A stretch of 27,491 nt of DNA from Candidatus Latescibacter anaerobius SCGC AAA252-E07 (GTDB taxonomy: Bacteria > Latescibacterota > Latescibacteria > Latescibacterales > Latescibacteraceae): contig AQSL01000131.1 in assembly GCA_000403035.1 (NCBI GenBank), positions 1 through 27,491 on the forward strand, given 5' to 3'. Position numbers and translations under genes: made by a program. The notes under the pieces are model-generated. The model was given only the letters and a program-made list of their open reading frames with translations, did no database searches and was not told where the DNA came from. Of the stretch, positions 1-8,409 are shown one piece after another. Numbering within the stretch: the stretch's first letter is position 1; every line of letters starts with the position of its first letter.

Positions 1-1
1 A

Positions 2-1303
2 CCAAAATTGTGTTCCTGTAGTCAAAAAACCTCAATTACGGGACAACCTAACATTCTTCTTATCGTCGTAGATGATGCGGGATGGAACGATTTTGGATAC
101 CACGGTTCTGAAATCAAAACACCAAACATTGACAGGATGGCTCGCGAAGGTGTCGAACTCGATCATTTTTATGCTTATCCTGTCTGCACACCGACACGAG
201 CAGCACTTTTAACCGGCAAGCCGCCAAGCCGCAGCGGCGTTGTCATGGCCATCGGCGCAGAAGCCGACCCGCCTTTACCCCGTGATACGGTAACTGTTGC
301 GGAACTGCTCAGAAGACAGGGATACGACACAGCTATTACCGGCAAGTGGCATCTCGGGAACTCTTTGGATGTGAGCCCTCTCAGCTATGGTTTTAACCGC
401 GCTCACGGTTTTTTGGGACCCTGGGTGGATATGTACACGCACCTGACTCAAAATAATATAATAACCTGGTACCGTGACGGTCAGTTCATCGAGGAAAAAG
501 GTCATGCTACCGACCTTATAGAGAACGAAGCGCTACAGTTTCTCCGGGAAAAACGTGATAAAACAAAACCATTCTTTCTTTATATGGCGTTTAATGCGCC
601 CCATGTGCCTCTGCAGGAGGAAGACAGGTGGATTAACACATACCGTGATACGATAGAAAGTGAATCACGTCGTTACTATGCAGCATCACTGACCCATGCG
701 GATGAAGCTATCGGTCAGATATTGTCAACGCTCAAGGAAGAACACCTAGAAAAGGACACCCTGGTGATATTCTTCAGCGACAATGGCGGACAAAGAGGTG
801 GAAGAAGATATGTGAATCCCGTTCCCACATACGGGACGGCTGCAACTGACCGTTACGGGGACAACAGGCCCTTACGTGGCTGGAAATTTCAGTTCTACGA
901 GGGAGGCATTCGTGTGCCGGCTCTCATGTACTGGCCGGAGAAACTCAAACCGGGTAAGAATTCGGATACTATGATCGTATATGATATTTTTCCAACCCTT
1001 ATCCATCTTGCGGGCGGGGAACTGCCCGAAGAACTGCATATCGAGGGAAAAAATGTATGGCCTGCGGTGACAGGCGCTTCCTCTCTGGGTGAACGGCTCT
1101 TGTATTGGAGAAGCCCTCGTAGTTGTGCGCTTCGCAAGGGCCAGTGGAAACTGATCCACAACGGGAAAACCCCTGATGAAGGAAACGACGAGCTTTACAA
1201 CATTTTCGAGGATCCATACGAGACACATGACCTTGCAAAGGAAAAACCGGAAAAATTAATAGAATTAAAACAGGAACTGGCAAGTCAATTTGCAATGGAT
1301 TGA
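2..1303 (+). CDS. Sulfatase (arylsulfatase A-type, formylglycine-dependent), 5' end cut by window
   Basis: Type I sulfatase that hydrolyses sulfate esters, probably on an extracellular glycan or other organic sulfate. Seen: the N-terminal metal-site motif 'ILLIVVDDAGWNDFG', the C-T-P-T-R signature (CxPxR, whose Cys becomes formylglycine) about 60 residues from the first possible start, the substrate-side 'GKWHLG' motif and a second metal motif 'FFSDNGG'. The reading frame is open to the left edge, so the true start is outside the window. The TTG at 8 is more likely an internal Leu, because Leu-Cys-Ser-Cys there resembles a lipobox (L-x-S-C), which would make this a lipoprotein with its signal peptide cut off. 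An AKR-fold lipoprotein gene follows after 71 bases on the same strand and may be co-transcribed. The substrate cannot be told from sequence. Confidence 0.9.
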   Translation, partial: PKLCSCSQKTSITGQPNILLIVVDDAGWNDFGYHGSEIKTPNIDRMAREGVELDHFYAYPVCTPTRAALLTGKPPSRSGVVMAIGAEADPPLPRDTVTVAELLRRQGYDTAITGKWHLGNSLDVSPLSYGFNRAHGFLGPWVDMYTHLTQNNIITWYRDGQFIEEKGHATDLIENEALQFLREKRDKTKPFFLYMAFNAPHVPLQEEDRWINTYRDTIESESRRYYAASLTHADEAIGQILSTLKEEHLEKDTLVIFFSDNGGQRGGRRYVNPVPTYGTAATDRYGDNRPLRGWKFQFYEGGIRVPALMYWPEKLKPGKNSDTMIVYDIFPTLIHLAGGELPEELHIEGKNVWPAVTGASSLGERLLYWRSPRSCALRKGQWKLIHNGKTPDEGNDELYNIFEDPYETHDLAKEKPEKLIELKQELASQFAMD

Positions 1304-1374
1304 GAGAGGAGGAGAAAAACAGTATATAATTCATTACACTGTCGTATAATTTTTTAAACACTTTTGGAGGAATC

Positions 1375-2457
1375 ATGAAGAGAAGAGATTTTATTCAAAA
1401 AGGATTAACAGGGGCTGCTGCGCTTGGTACGGCAGGTTGTTCAGTTTTTGGCCGCCGTAAGTTTGAATTTAATAGAGACAGAAGCATACCAGCAGCGCCT
1501 GAAGAGTTTTTGAAAGTTACCAAGCCCAAACCCTCCGGCGGGACTATACCGATGAGAGAGATAGGAACGACAGGGATCAAGGTCTCAAAATTTGCATACG
1601 GCGCTCACATGCCCCAGGAACTGCTTCCGTTTACAAAAGAAAGAGAAAAAATGGTTCTGGAGGCATATGATCTCGGAATCAATCTCTTTGATGTGTACGA
1701 ACATAATTGGAGAATTTACCAGGTCGAACCGATGGGGAAATACCTTGCTCCGGTTATCAACAATGTCCATATATCTTATAATATGATTCCCTATGATGGG
1801 CGCACGCAGGAACAGGAATTCGAAAGGGTGATTCGACTCTTTGGCAAAGATTGCGTTGACCTGGTGCGTATGCATGGCACAAATTGGGAAAATTGGGAAC
1901 AGCTTTTCAAATATAAAGAGCAGGGAAAAATACGCGCGTTGGGGATTGCCATACATTTCGAAAAGGATGCAGATGTTATAGTGAATAAACTTCCCATTGA
2001 CTTTGCCATATTCCCTTATAATTTTTATCATAACTTACTCTATACAGGCACAATAACAGATCCTTTCGATTCTCTTGCGGAAAAACTACGTAAGAAAGGG
2101 ATTGGGGTGATTACCATGAAACCCTTCGGATCGGATGATTTTGTCTATCCGCTTATTGATGCAACCCGGAAACTTGATAAAACAAATGAATTAAGTTATC
2201 CCCGGGCAGCGCTTAAGTATGTTTTAAATTCCGAATTGCGTCCTGATACCACGCTTGGCGGAATGTATACCCTTAATCATGTGTATGAAAATGTAGCAGC
2301 TTGTTATAAACCCGAGATGTCGAGCGAAGAGAATAAACTTCTGGACACTTTAAGAAAGATCTCAAAATTCAATGCTGATGCATGGTCGTCTGATTATTAT
2401 AAGTTCCTTGAAAGATGGGCGCCGGAGATACCCGGTGAAATGAATTCTCATGTTTAG
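1375..2457 (+). CDS. Aldo/keto reductase-fold Tat lipoprotein, paralogue 1
   Basis: 360 residues. The N-terminus has a twin-arginine motif (K-R-R-D-F), a short hydrophobic stretch and 'LGTAGC', a lipobox-like site at Cys22, so it is predicted to be exported folded and lipid-anchored. From about residue 57 it follows the AKR (TIM-barrel) family: 'REIGTTGIKVSKFAYG', 'GINLFDVY', 'GKDCVDLVRMH', 'GKIRALGIA' and 'KKGIGVITMKPFG'. The tetrad Asp (D106) and His (H167) are kept, but the residue five after the Asp, normally Tyr, is Asn, and the usual Lys position ('ISYN') is Asn136. It is therefore probably not a classical NADPH-dependent reductase. Start choice is supported by GGAGG six bases before the ATG. 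Closely similar genes occur at 6307 and 23466. Family fold is certain; activity is unknown. Confidence 0.88.
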   Translation: MKRRDFIQKGLTGAAALGTAGCSVFGRRKFEFNRDRSIPAAPEEFLKVTKPKPSGGTIPMREIGTTGIKVSKFAYGAHMPQELLPFTKEREKMVLEAYDLGINLFDVYEHNWRIYQVEPMGKYLAPVINNVHISYNMIPYDGRTQEQEFERVIRLFGKDCVDLVRMHGTNWENWEQLFKYKEQGKIRALGIAIHFEKDADVIVNKLPIDFAIFPYNFYHNLLYTGTITDPFDSLAEKLRKKGIGVITMKPFGSDDFVYPLIDATRKLDKTNELSYPRAALKYVLNSELRPDTTLGGMYTLNHVYENVAACYKPEMSSEENKLLDTLRKISKFNADAWSSDYYKFLERWAPEIPGEMNSHV

Positions 2458-2499
2458 CCTGATTCAATATGTCAAGCAGTTTTTATTTATATAAAGACA

Positions 2500-2604
2500 G
2501 GAGTCAGGAGACATAGTATAGAATTCAGAATATCCGGAATTATTTTCTAATATTATAATTTATATTTATTTCTTCTGACTCCCGAATACTGAATACTGAA
2601 TACT
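2500..2604. repeat. Imperfect inverted repeat with three tandem GAATACT heptamers
   Basis: The 12-base arms GGAGTCAGGAGA (2500-2511) and TCTTCTGACTCC (2571-2582) match at 11 of 12 positions as an inverted repeat around an AT-rich 59-base centre. Immediately after the right arm come three perfect direct copies of GAATACT (2584-2604). The element lies in the 229-base gap between two genes on the same strand. It looks like a small noncoding repeat built of 7-base units. No transposase or target duplication is visible. Confidence 0.6.
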
Positions 2605-2633
2605 TCAGTATAAAATATGTGTTATTACTAAGG

Positions 2634-2666
2634 ACGTTATATATAATAATGAATATTTTATAACGT
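2634..2666. promoter_or_regulatory. Inverted repeat ACGTTATA-N17-TATAACGT upstream of the secreted CBM-like gene
   Basis: Perfect 8-base arms (2634-2641 and 2659-2666) separated by 17 bases, ending 20 bases before the ATG at 2687. It could be an operator or a 5'-UTR hairpin. TATAAC in the right arm could also serve as a -10 element, but no convincing -35 is present. The 11-mer TTATAACGTAT that includes the right arm recurs before the AKR gene at 23466. Confidence 0.35.
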
Positions 2667-2686
2667 ATTATAAAAAAGGCGATTAT

Positions 2687-3892
2687 ATGCAGAATATTTA
2701 TTCCCGTATTCTTCGAAACACTATCATCACTGCGGTTTTCCTTCTGATTTCCCTTATAATAATATCATCCGTTTATGCCGGTGAATATCCGAAAACATTT
2801 GTCGCATGGAAAGGTGCCGCTCCGGTTTTGGATGGTTACATTTCTCCGGGCGAATGGGATGATACCGAATACCAGACCGGAGTTACAGACTGGAACGGCA
2901 ATAACGGCCCTCCTGTTACATCCGATGATCTTTCCCTGACATTCTGGATGAAACATGACGGGGAGAATTTTTACATAGCCTTTGATGTCAACGACAACAT
3001 TCTCTACGGTCATGATACTGAGCGCTTTCTGCCCGATGAAGAATACAACCAGCCAGCTCCGCATGAACTCACACAGGATGGTTGGCCGTGGTACGGTGAC
3101 GGCATTGAAGTCATGATACATGCTGCCAATACATGGGATGACAATGATAGACGGCCCGGTGACGGTTCCGCCTGGCAGATGGTATGTTCAAGCCATAAAT
3201 CACGTCTGTACGGCCTTGAAGCGGGCGGGCTCCTGGAGGGAGAACCGAGATCAAGCGATTATGCCTGGAACAATTACCAGCAGTGGATACTCAATAGCGA
3301 CATGGAAGCGATTATCAGGATAAAGTCACATGAAGAGGGCAGAGGATATGTCATCGAATGGATGGTCAAGCCCGATCCATGCTTCGAGGTCTCTCCCGGT
3401 ATATTCTGGAACCCTGCGAACGGCGTTGCGGAAATGGGGCTGACCTTTGAAATTCAGGACCTCGACACCTATGAGGACGGTGACAGCAATTTAAACTTTC
3501 ATCATATCCTTCTCTGGGCATCCAGCAGGAACAAGGCGCTTTTGAAAAACTATGGAACGCTCAGGATTGAACCGGGGCCGATGCCTGTATCGAATGTTGC
3601 CGATGCTTCTCCGGAGCCGTTCATGCTTAACCAGAACTTTCCCAATCCTTTCAATCCATCGACCACGATTTCTTTCACTATGGAGAAAGAGGAACATGTC
3701 AGTCTCGATGTTTTCGCTGTCACCGGACAGTATGTGAATACACTTACGGAAGGGACATTATCTCCCGGAAACCATAACGTGGTATGGAACGGTACCGACA
3801 GTCATGGCGTGAATGTCTCGCCGGGTCTGTATATATACCGTTTAAATACCGGTGGCTCATCTGCGATAAGGAAAATGCTTTTGATCAAATAG
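2687..3892 (+). CDS. Secreted carbohydrate-binding-like (CBM9/DOMON-like) protein with FlgD/T9SS-like C-terminal domain
   Basis: 401 residues. Residues 1-31 form a signal peptide (basic start, long hydrophobic core, cut near 'VYAG'). Residues about 35-295 resemble the CBM9-like sugar-binding beta-sandwich found in secreted glycan-active proteins: 'PVLDGYISPGEWDD', 'ENFYIAFDVNDN' and 'WYGDGIEVMI' are the usual landmarks. Residues about 310-401 are a FlgD Ig-like / T9SS type A-like tail: 'NQNFPNPFNPSTTI', then 'YNV..LTEGTLSPGNHNVVWNG'-style strands and 'SPGLYIYRL', ending in 'KMLLIK'. Such tails are carried by secreted proteins of FCB bacteria and are thought to direct outer-membrane export or surface attachment. 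No catalytic domain is recognisable, so a binding or surface role is likely. The neighbouring gene has the same kind of tail. Confidence 0.8.
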   Translation: MQNIYSRILRNTIITAVFLLISLIIISSVYAGEYPKTFVAWKGAAPVLDGYISPGEWDDTEYQTGVTDWNGNNGPPVTSDDLSLTFWMKHDGENFYIAFDVNDNILYGHDTERFLPDEEYNQPAPHELTQDGWPWYGDGIEVMIHAANTWDDNDRRPGDGSAWQMVCSSHKSRLYGLEAGGLLEGEPRSSDYAWNNYQQWILNSDMEAIIRIKSHEEGRGYVIEWMVKPDPCFEVSPGIFWNPANGVAEMGLTFEIQDLDTYEDGDSNLNFHHILLWASSRNKALLKNYGTLRIEPGPMPVSNVADASPEPFMLNQNFPNPFNPSTTISFTMEKEEHVSLDVFAVTGQYVNTLTEGTLSPGNHNVVWNGTDSHGVNVSPGLYIYRLNTGGSSAIRKMLLIK

Positions 3893-3984
3893 TGTTTAAA
3901 TATTCTTCGCATTCTGTAATCGTAAATTGGCGTGAATAAAAACGAGGTGTTTTAATAATTTTTTCTAATTATGAAGGAGGATGT

Positions 3985-6249
3985 ATGTCTCACGGATGTA
4001 ATCAATCGTCGAATAGAGTACTGGCTTTTGTTAAAAAATATCCCTGGCTTTTTCCGTTCACGGGATTGATTGCTCTTGTATGGTTTCTTGTCCGGGTCAT
4101 ACCGAAACCAAGCCGCGCCTTATATCCCTGTCAGCAGATTGTTACCCCCATTGCATCGGGTTTTATTGCATGGATTATCGGATCTGTAGCAGGAATTTTC
4201 CCATCAGTTGTCGTCTTTAAAATCGGCAAAAAACGGCTGAAAAATGCCCGGTACGCAGTTGCGATTGCTTTCTTTGCTGCTGCGATGGTGCTGTATGCAG
4301 GTTTTCTTTTTGTCAGGTTGCCTATGGAGCCGGCATCCGCAGAGAATGTGCCGTTTATCGCCGAAGCGGCCAATCAGCCTTTAGGTGTCGCCCGTGGTGT
4401 CAAACCCGGCCGTGTCGTATGGGTTCATGATCCTGGCGCGGTGAAATATACCGGAACCGGAACCTGGTGGGATGACAAAAATATTCTCCAGGCAGCTGTC
4501 GATGGCATGATGGAAGACGCTGTCCTGAATCTGGCCGGCACGGAGACTCTCTCCGATGCATGGGATGCTCTCTTCCGTAATTTCAACCAGTCATACGGCA
4601 GAGGTGACCAGGGTTATCAGGCCGGTGAAAAGATCGCCATAAAGCTCAACATGAACAAATCAACGCGCATCGTGTGGCAATCGAATTTTAAACAATTCGT
4701 TACCACTCCGCAAACCACAAATGCCCTTGTAAAACAGCTTATAGATGTCGTCGGTGTAGCCGGAGCCGATATCACCGTTTACGACGCTTCCCGTTGTGTA
4801 GGAAAGCCGGTTGTCGATAAAATCCGGAGCAATGAGGGTCAGGACTACCAGAACGTCAACTTTGTGATAAATCCGGCGTTTTCTGCGGAAGGATACTTAG
4901 CCGCAGTGCACGATGAGAATCATCCTATTGTTTTTGCCGATTCAACTATGGAGGATTACAACCAGACTTACCTGCCGACCTGTGTAACCGAAGCATCATA
5001 CCTAATCAGTTTCGGCACCTTCAAAGGGCACACCCTCGCCGGGGTGACTCTCTGCGCCAAAAACTTCTTCGGCTCAGTCTACAGGCCTGCCACTCTTGAA
5101 ACAATTCCCCAGAAGATGGGGTGGTCTCCAAGTGGGACGGACACAGGAGAAGATGGTATGCAAGGCATACATTATTATATAAATCCTTTCAGGCAACCAA
5201 CCGGGAATACGACGAGTGTCTGTGAGATGGGATCGTATAACGCTTTTGTTGATATCATGGGTCACGAGCACCTCGGCGGCAAGGTCGTGCTCTGTTTAAT
5301 CGACGGCCTCTACAGCTCTGTCACCCAGCACGCCAACATCACAAAATGGCAATCAGCGCCGTTCAATAACGACTGGACAAGCAGTATATTCGCATCCCAG
5401 GATTTTGTTGCGATCGAGTCTGTCTGCATGGATTTCCTTGTTGCAGAGCCCACAATGATCTACAACCTGGGAGCTCTTGATAACTACCTGCATGAAGGAG
5501 CTCAGGCGAACGCTCCCCCATCCGGTACATTCTACGATCCGGAGGGTGACGGCACTCCGCTAAAAAGCCTCGGCGCACACGAGCACTGGAATAATGCGGA
5601 TGACAAACAGTACAGCCGCAACCTCGGAACCGGCGAGGGCATCGAGCTTTTTAAAGTAGCTCGGGACAGCAAGCCGCCCAAACCGCCATCGAACATTAAG
5701 TCAACCGTAGGTCCTGCCAAGGTGATATTGACCTGGGATTCCTGTGGTGAAGGTGTCACATATACGGTTAAGCGGGAAAAAGATTCCGAAGGTTCTGAAA
5801 CTATTGCCATGGGCCTGACAGAGTGCCGTTATGACGATGAGGATGTTACCGCTGGTAATTCTTATAAATATGCCGTCTATGCAACGAACATTTTCGGGGC
5901 AGGCGAAAATTCTATCGAAGTGATTGCTGAGCCGATTGAACCTCTGGCGGTTGAGGATGGGCCGGAGCAGTTTGAGATTGGGCTGTCAAACTTCCCGAAT
6001 CCGTTCAATCCATCGACACGCCTGTCTTATACCGTACCGGATGAAAGTCATAATGTATCACTCATGGTGTTCAATCTTCTCGGCCAGAGAGTCGTAACAC
6101 TTATCGACACAAATCTTTCTGCCGGACGGTACGCTACAAACTGGAATGGTATGAATGATGTCGGCGAACGGGCGAGCGCAGGCGTGTACATTGTCAGACT
6201 TATGGCAGGAAACAATGTAAAGACACGGAAGATTTCGCTGATATATTGA
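3985..6249 (+). CDS. Membrane-anchored DUF362 protein with Fn3 and FlgD-like C-terminal domains
   Basis: 754 residues. Three hydrophobic segments lie near the N-terminus (about residues 20-41, 49-75 and 88-111). Residues about 135-520 form a DUF362 domain: 'AIKLNMNKS', 'LVKQLIDVVGVAGADITVYDAS', and 'GHTLAGVTLCAKNFFG' with the family's conserved Lys-Asn. A fibronectin type III-like domain follows (about 568-650, 'PPKPPSNIKS...KVILTWD'), then a FlgD/T9SS-like tail (about 661-754, 'NFPNPFNPST', 'SAGVYIVRL'). There is no 4Fe-4S ferredoxin part, which many DUF362 proteins carry. GGAGG sits before the ATG. The AKR paralogue at 6307 begins 57 bases downstream on the same strand. The biochemical role of DUF362 is poorly defined, so the function is not assigned. 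Confidence 0.82.
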   Translation: MSHGCNQSSNRVLAFVKKYPWLFPFTGLIALVWFLVRVIPKPSRALYPCQQIVTPIASGFIAWIIGSVAGIFPSVVVFKIGKKRLKNARYAVAIAFFAAAMVLYAGFLFVRLPMEPASAENVPFIAEAANQPLGVARGVKPGRVVWVHDPGAVKYTGTGTWWDDKNILQAAVDGMMEDAVLNLAGTETLSDAWDALFRNFNQSYGRGDQGYQAGEKIAIKLNMNKSTRIVWQSNFKQFVTTPQTTNALVKQLIDVVGVAGADITVYDASRCVGKPVVDKIRSNEGQDYQNVNFVINPAFSAEGYLAAVHDENHPIVFADSTMEDYNQTYLPTCVTEASYLISFGTFKGHTLAGVTLCAKNFFGSVYRPATLETIPQKMGWSPSGTDTGEDGMQGIHYYINPFRQPTGNTTSVCEMGSYNAFVDIMGHEHLGGKVVLCLIDGLYSSVTQHANITKWQSAPFNNDWTSSIFASQDFVAIESVCMDFLVAEPTMIYNLGALDNYLHEGAQANAPPSGTFYDPEGDGTPLKSLGAHEHWNNADDKQYSRNLGTGEGIELFKVARDSKPPKPPSNIKSTVGPAKVILTWDSCGEGVTYTVKREKDSEGSETIAMGLTECRYDDEDVTAGNSYKYAVYATNIFGAGENSIEVIAEPIEPLAVEDGPEQFEIGLSNFPNPFNPSTRLSYTVPDESHNVSLMVFNLLGQRVVTLIDTNLSAGRYATNWNGMNDVGERASAGVYIVRLMAGNNVKTRKISLIY

Positions 6250-6306
6250 GATGATTACTGTGATGTAATTGAATAATGTTATTTAACACCACAAAAGGAA
6301 AAGAGT

Positions 6307-7416
6307 ATGAAAAGACGTGATTTTATGAAAAGGGGGGCAGTTGGAGCGGCGGTTCTGGGCGCAACCGGCTGCTCAATGATGGGCGGCCGGAAGATTCCCA
6401 TCGAGAGAAAAATTGCCGGCCATTCATTTGAGGTCACTCATCCGAAACCATCGGGCGGATCGATGATAATGGATGAGCTTGGCACAACCGGCATAAAAGT
6501 ATCAAAATTCGGGTACGGGGCGCACATACCAAAGGAGCTTGTGCACTTCGAGAAGGAACGGGGAATAATGATCCGCGAGGCGTTTGATCTCGGTGTTACC
6601 ATGTTCGATGTGTATGATCATGGCGCAGCCCTTCAGTGGGAACCGATGGGCAGGCATCTTGCACCCATACTGAACGATGTGGTTATCTCCCTTAACATGG
6701 TACCCGGCAAGGGTCAAACCTGTGAGCAGGAAATTGAGCGCGGACTCAGGCTGTTTAACAGGGATTACATCGATATGTGGCGTACAAATTCCTGGGATCC
6801 CAATGATGGTAAAGACGAAAGATCAATGGGCAGGAAATGGGAATGGTGGGACACCCTCATAAAATACAAGGAAAAAGGACATATCCGCGCCATTGGAACT
6901 GCTATCCATTATCCACAAAATATTGAAGAGGTATTGAAAGCAATTCCAATCGATTATGTCATATTCCCGTTCAATTTCTACCACAATCTTCTTCATCAAG
7001 GGGATTCTGCCGGCAATTTTGATTCGCTTGACAAAAGACTTCGGGAAAAAGGTATTGGCGTGGTTACCATGAAACCGTTCGGAACCGACTGGTATGTCAC
7101 TCCGCTTATCGAGGCGGCAAAACAGCTTGATAAAACCGGTGAAATAAGTTTGCCCAGAGCTATGCTGCGCTATATAATCAATTCGGAATTGAATCCGGAT
7201 ATTATTCTCGGCGGCATGTTTAGACTCGATCATGTATATGAGAACATTGTAGCATTTTATAAACCTGAGATGTCAGGTGAAGAAAAGAAACTTTTAAAGA
7301 AATTGAGAAAAGTAACTGAAATAGCATCGGCAGAATGGCTTCCCGATTATTACAGATTTTTGGATAAATGGGCGCCCGATGCATGGAGTAATTCAGATTT
7401 ACACGGCATTACTTAA
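6307..7416 (+). CDS. Aldo/keto reductase-fold Tat lipoprotein, paralogue 2
   Basis: 369 residues, colinear with the AKR-fold genes at 1375 and 23466. It has an N-terminal K-R-R-D-F twin-arginine motif, a hydrophobic core and 'LGATGC' giving a lipobox-like Cys22. Shared landmarks are 'DELGTTGIKVSKFGYG', 'MFDVYDH', 'EPMGRHL', 'PFNFYHNLL' and 'GIGVVTMKPFG'. D101 matches the tetrad Asp. The Tyr site is Gly, the Lys site is Asn130 and, unlike the two paralogues, the His site is also Asn (N161, in 'DMWRTN'). There is a short insertion after this point ('DPNDGKDERSMG'). It is therefore the most degenerate of the three as an AKR enzyme. A ligand-binding or altered-chemistry role is possible but unproven. 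Confidence 0.86.
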   Translation: MKRRDFMKRGAVGAAVLGATGCSMMGGRKIPIERKIAGHSFEVTHPKPSGGSMIMDELGTTGIKVSKFGYGAHIPKELVHFEKERGIMIREAFDLGVTMFDVYDHGAALQWEPMGRHLAPILNDVVISLNMVPGKGQTCEQEIERGLRLFNRDYIDMWRTNSWDPNDGKDERSMGRKWEWWDTLIKYKEKGHIRAIGTAIHYPQNIEEVLKAIPIDYVIFPFNFYHNLLHQGDSAGNFDSLDKRLREKGIGVVTMKPFGTDWYVTPLIEAAKQLDKTGEISLPRAMLRYIINSELNPDIILGGMFRLDHVYENIVAFYKPEMSGEEKKLLKKLRKVTEIASAEWLPDYYRFLDKWAPDAWSNSDLHGIT

Positions 7417-7767
7417 GAGAGCGGTGAAAAAATAACAACTTTGCGGTAATAAATTGTCAAGGGCCGACCTATAAAAGAGAATGAGCAAGAATAATGAGAA
7501 TGTGTTATTAGCGATAAGCAAATAATAAATAACATTTTGTATGAATGACCAGCTTGTTTTGCCCTTGACAGCAGCACCGTTATATATTTCATAGAGGGGT
7601 GTGTGAAAAGACTATTTCACCGCCCCTTTTAAATATTGTAAGAAATTATGCAAAAAAATGTATTATATTATAAAGTTAACGATATTTTGATCCGGTACCT
7701 TTTTACCATAGTTCATCAGGTATTAGCACTACCTTTTTGAAAACTGTTATATACAAGGTTTTCCGCT
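7417..7767. other. Gene-free stretch before the heme cluster
   Basis: 351 bases without a credible gene. It begins right after the AKR stop with GAGAGCGGTGAAA (7417-7429), identical to the left arm of the palindrome at 17599. It contains a stem-loop with a T-run at 7595-7630, and an AT-rich leader to the TTG start at 7768 that may carry the cluster promoter, although I cannot name convincing -35 and -10 boxes. Confidence 0.6.
7595..7630 (+). terminator. Stem-loop with T-run; REP-like palindrome copy
   Basis: AGGGGTGTGTGAAA pairs with TTTCACCGCCCCT around the loop AGACTA. The stem has about 13 pairs with one bulged T and a G-T wobble, and the last bases run into TTTT. It is a plausible intrinsic terminator between the AKR gene and the heme cluster. 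Its sequence is related to the palindrome at 17599-17632, so it may also belong to a dispersed palindromic repeat family. Confidence 0.55.
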
Positions 7768-8409
7768 TTGAATAACCAGTACACATATCCTGTTTTCCTT
7801 AATTTGACTGGCAGACCCTGTATGGTAATAGGAGGCGGGAAGGTAGCGTTACGAAAAGTCAATGATCTCATTGAGGCTGATGCACAGGTTATTGTTGTTG
7901 CGGAAAAACCTGATTTTCTCATCGAGGAACTGTCTCAAAAGGGAACAATAAAGCTTTTCAGACGGTCTTTTAAACCGGAGGATGTGGAAGGGGCTTTTCT
8001 TGTTTTCGCAGCAACCGATGATAATTCGGTTAATACCGAAATTGCAGAAAGAGCACGCCAAAAAGGTGTGCTGGTGAATGCCGTTGATAATCCCGCGCAG
8101 TGCGATTTTTTTTCCGGAGCAGTTTTAAAACGAGGCCCGCTGCAAATTGCTGTATCAACGAGCGGAAGATGTCCTGGTATAGCTGCAGATATTCGCCGTG
8201 AACTGGAAAAACAATACGGCGAACTATTCTCTGATTTTCTTGAGACCGCAGGCGAAATGCGGAAATATGTGTTGTCCGAAGAAGATATTCAAACCGAAAA
8301 AAAGGACATTGCTTTAAAATGGCTCAGTGCCAGAGAAACGTTAACACTTTTTATGAATTCGGGTAAAGAGAAAGTATGGGAAGAATTGAAAAAGATAATT
8401 TCCTCGTAG
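7768..8409 (+). CDS. Precorrin-2 dehydrogenase (Met8/CysG N-terminal family), possibly also sirohydrochlorin ferrochelatase
   Basis: 213 residues. It oxidises precorrin-2 to sirohydrochlorin with NAD+, and in the yeast Met8 and CysG members also inserts iron to make siroheme. Seen: a Rossmann nucleotide motif 'VIGGGKVALRKVNDLIEA' at residues about 20-37, 'VFAATDD', the conserved active-site segment 'VNAVDNPAQCDFFSGA' with the family Asp, and 'LQIAVSTSGRCPGIAADIRR'. Start is TTG, with AAGG nine bases before it. The 3' end overlaps hemA by 34 bases, suggesting translational coupling. First gene of the siroheme-dependent heme cluster. No separate chelatase (CbiX, SirB or CbiK type) is seen nearby, so this protein may do both steps. 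The family call is firm; the chelatase activity is inference. Confidence 0.92.
   Translation: MNNQYTYPVFLNLTGRPCMVIGGGKVALRKVNDLIEADAQVIVVAEKPDFLIEELSQKGTIKLFRRSFKPEDVEGAFLVFAATDDNSVNTEIAERARQKGVLVNAVDNPAQCDFFSGAVLKRGPLQIAVSTSGRCPGIAADIRRELEKQYGELFSDFLETAGEMRKYVLSEEDIQTEKKDIALKWLSARETLTLFMNSGKEKVWEELKKIISS

Noticed and set aside
2584..2604. GAATACT triplet as a CRISPR or phase-variation tract
   Set aside because: The units are only seven bases without spacers, and the tract is outside any coding frame.
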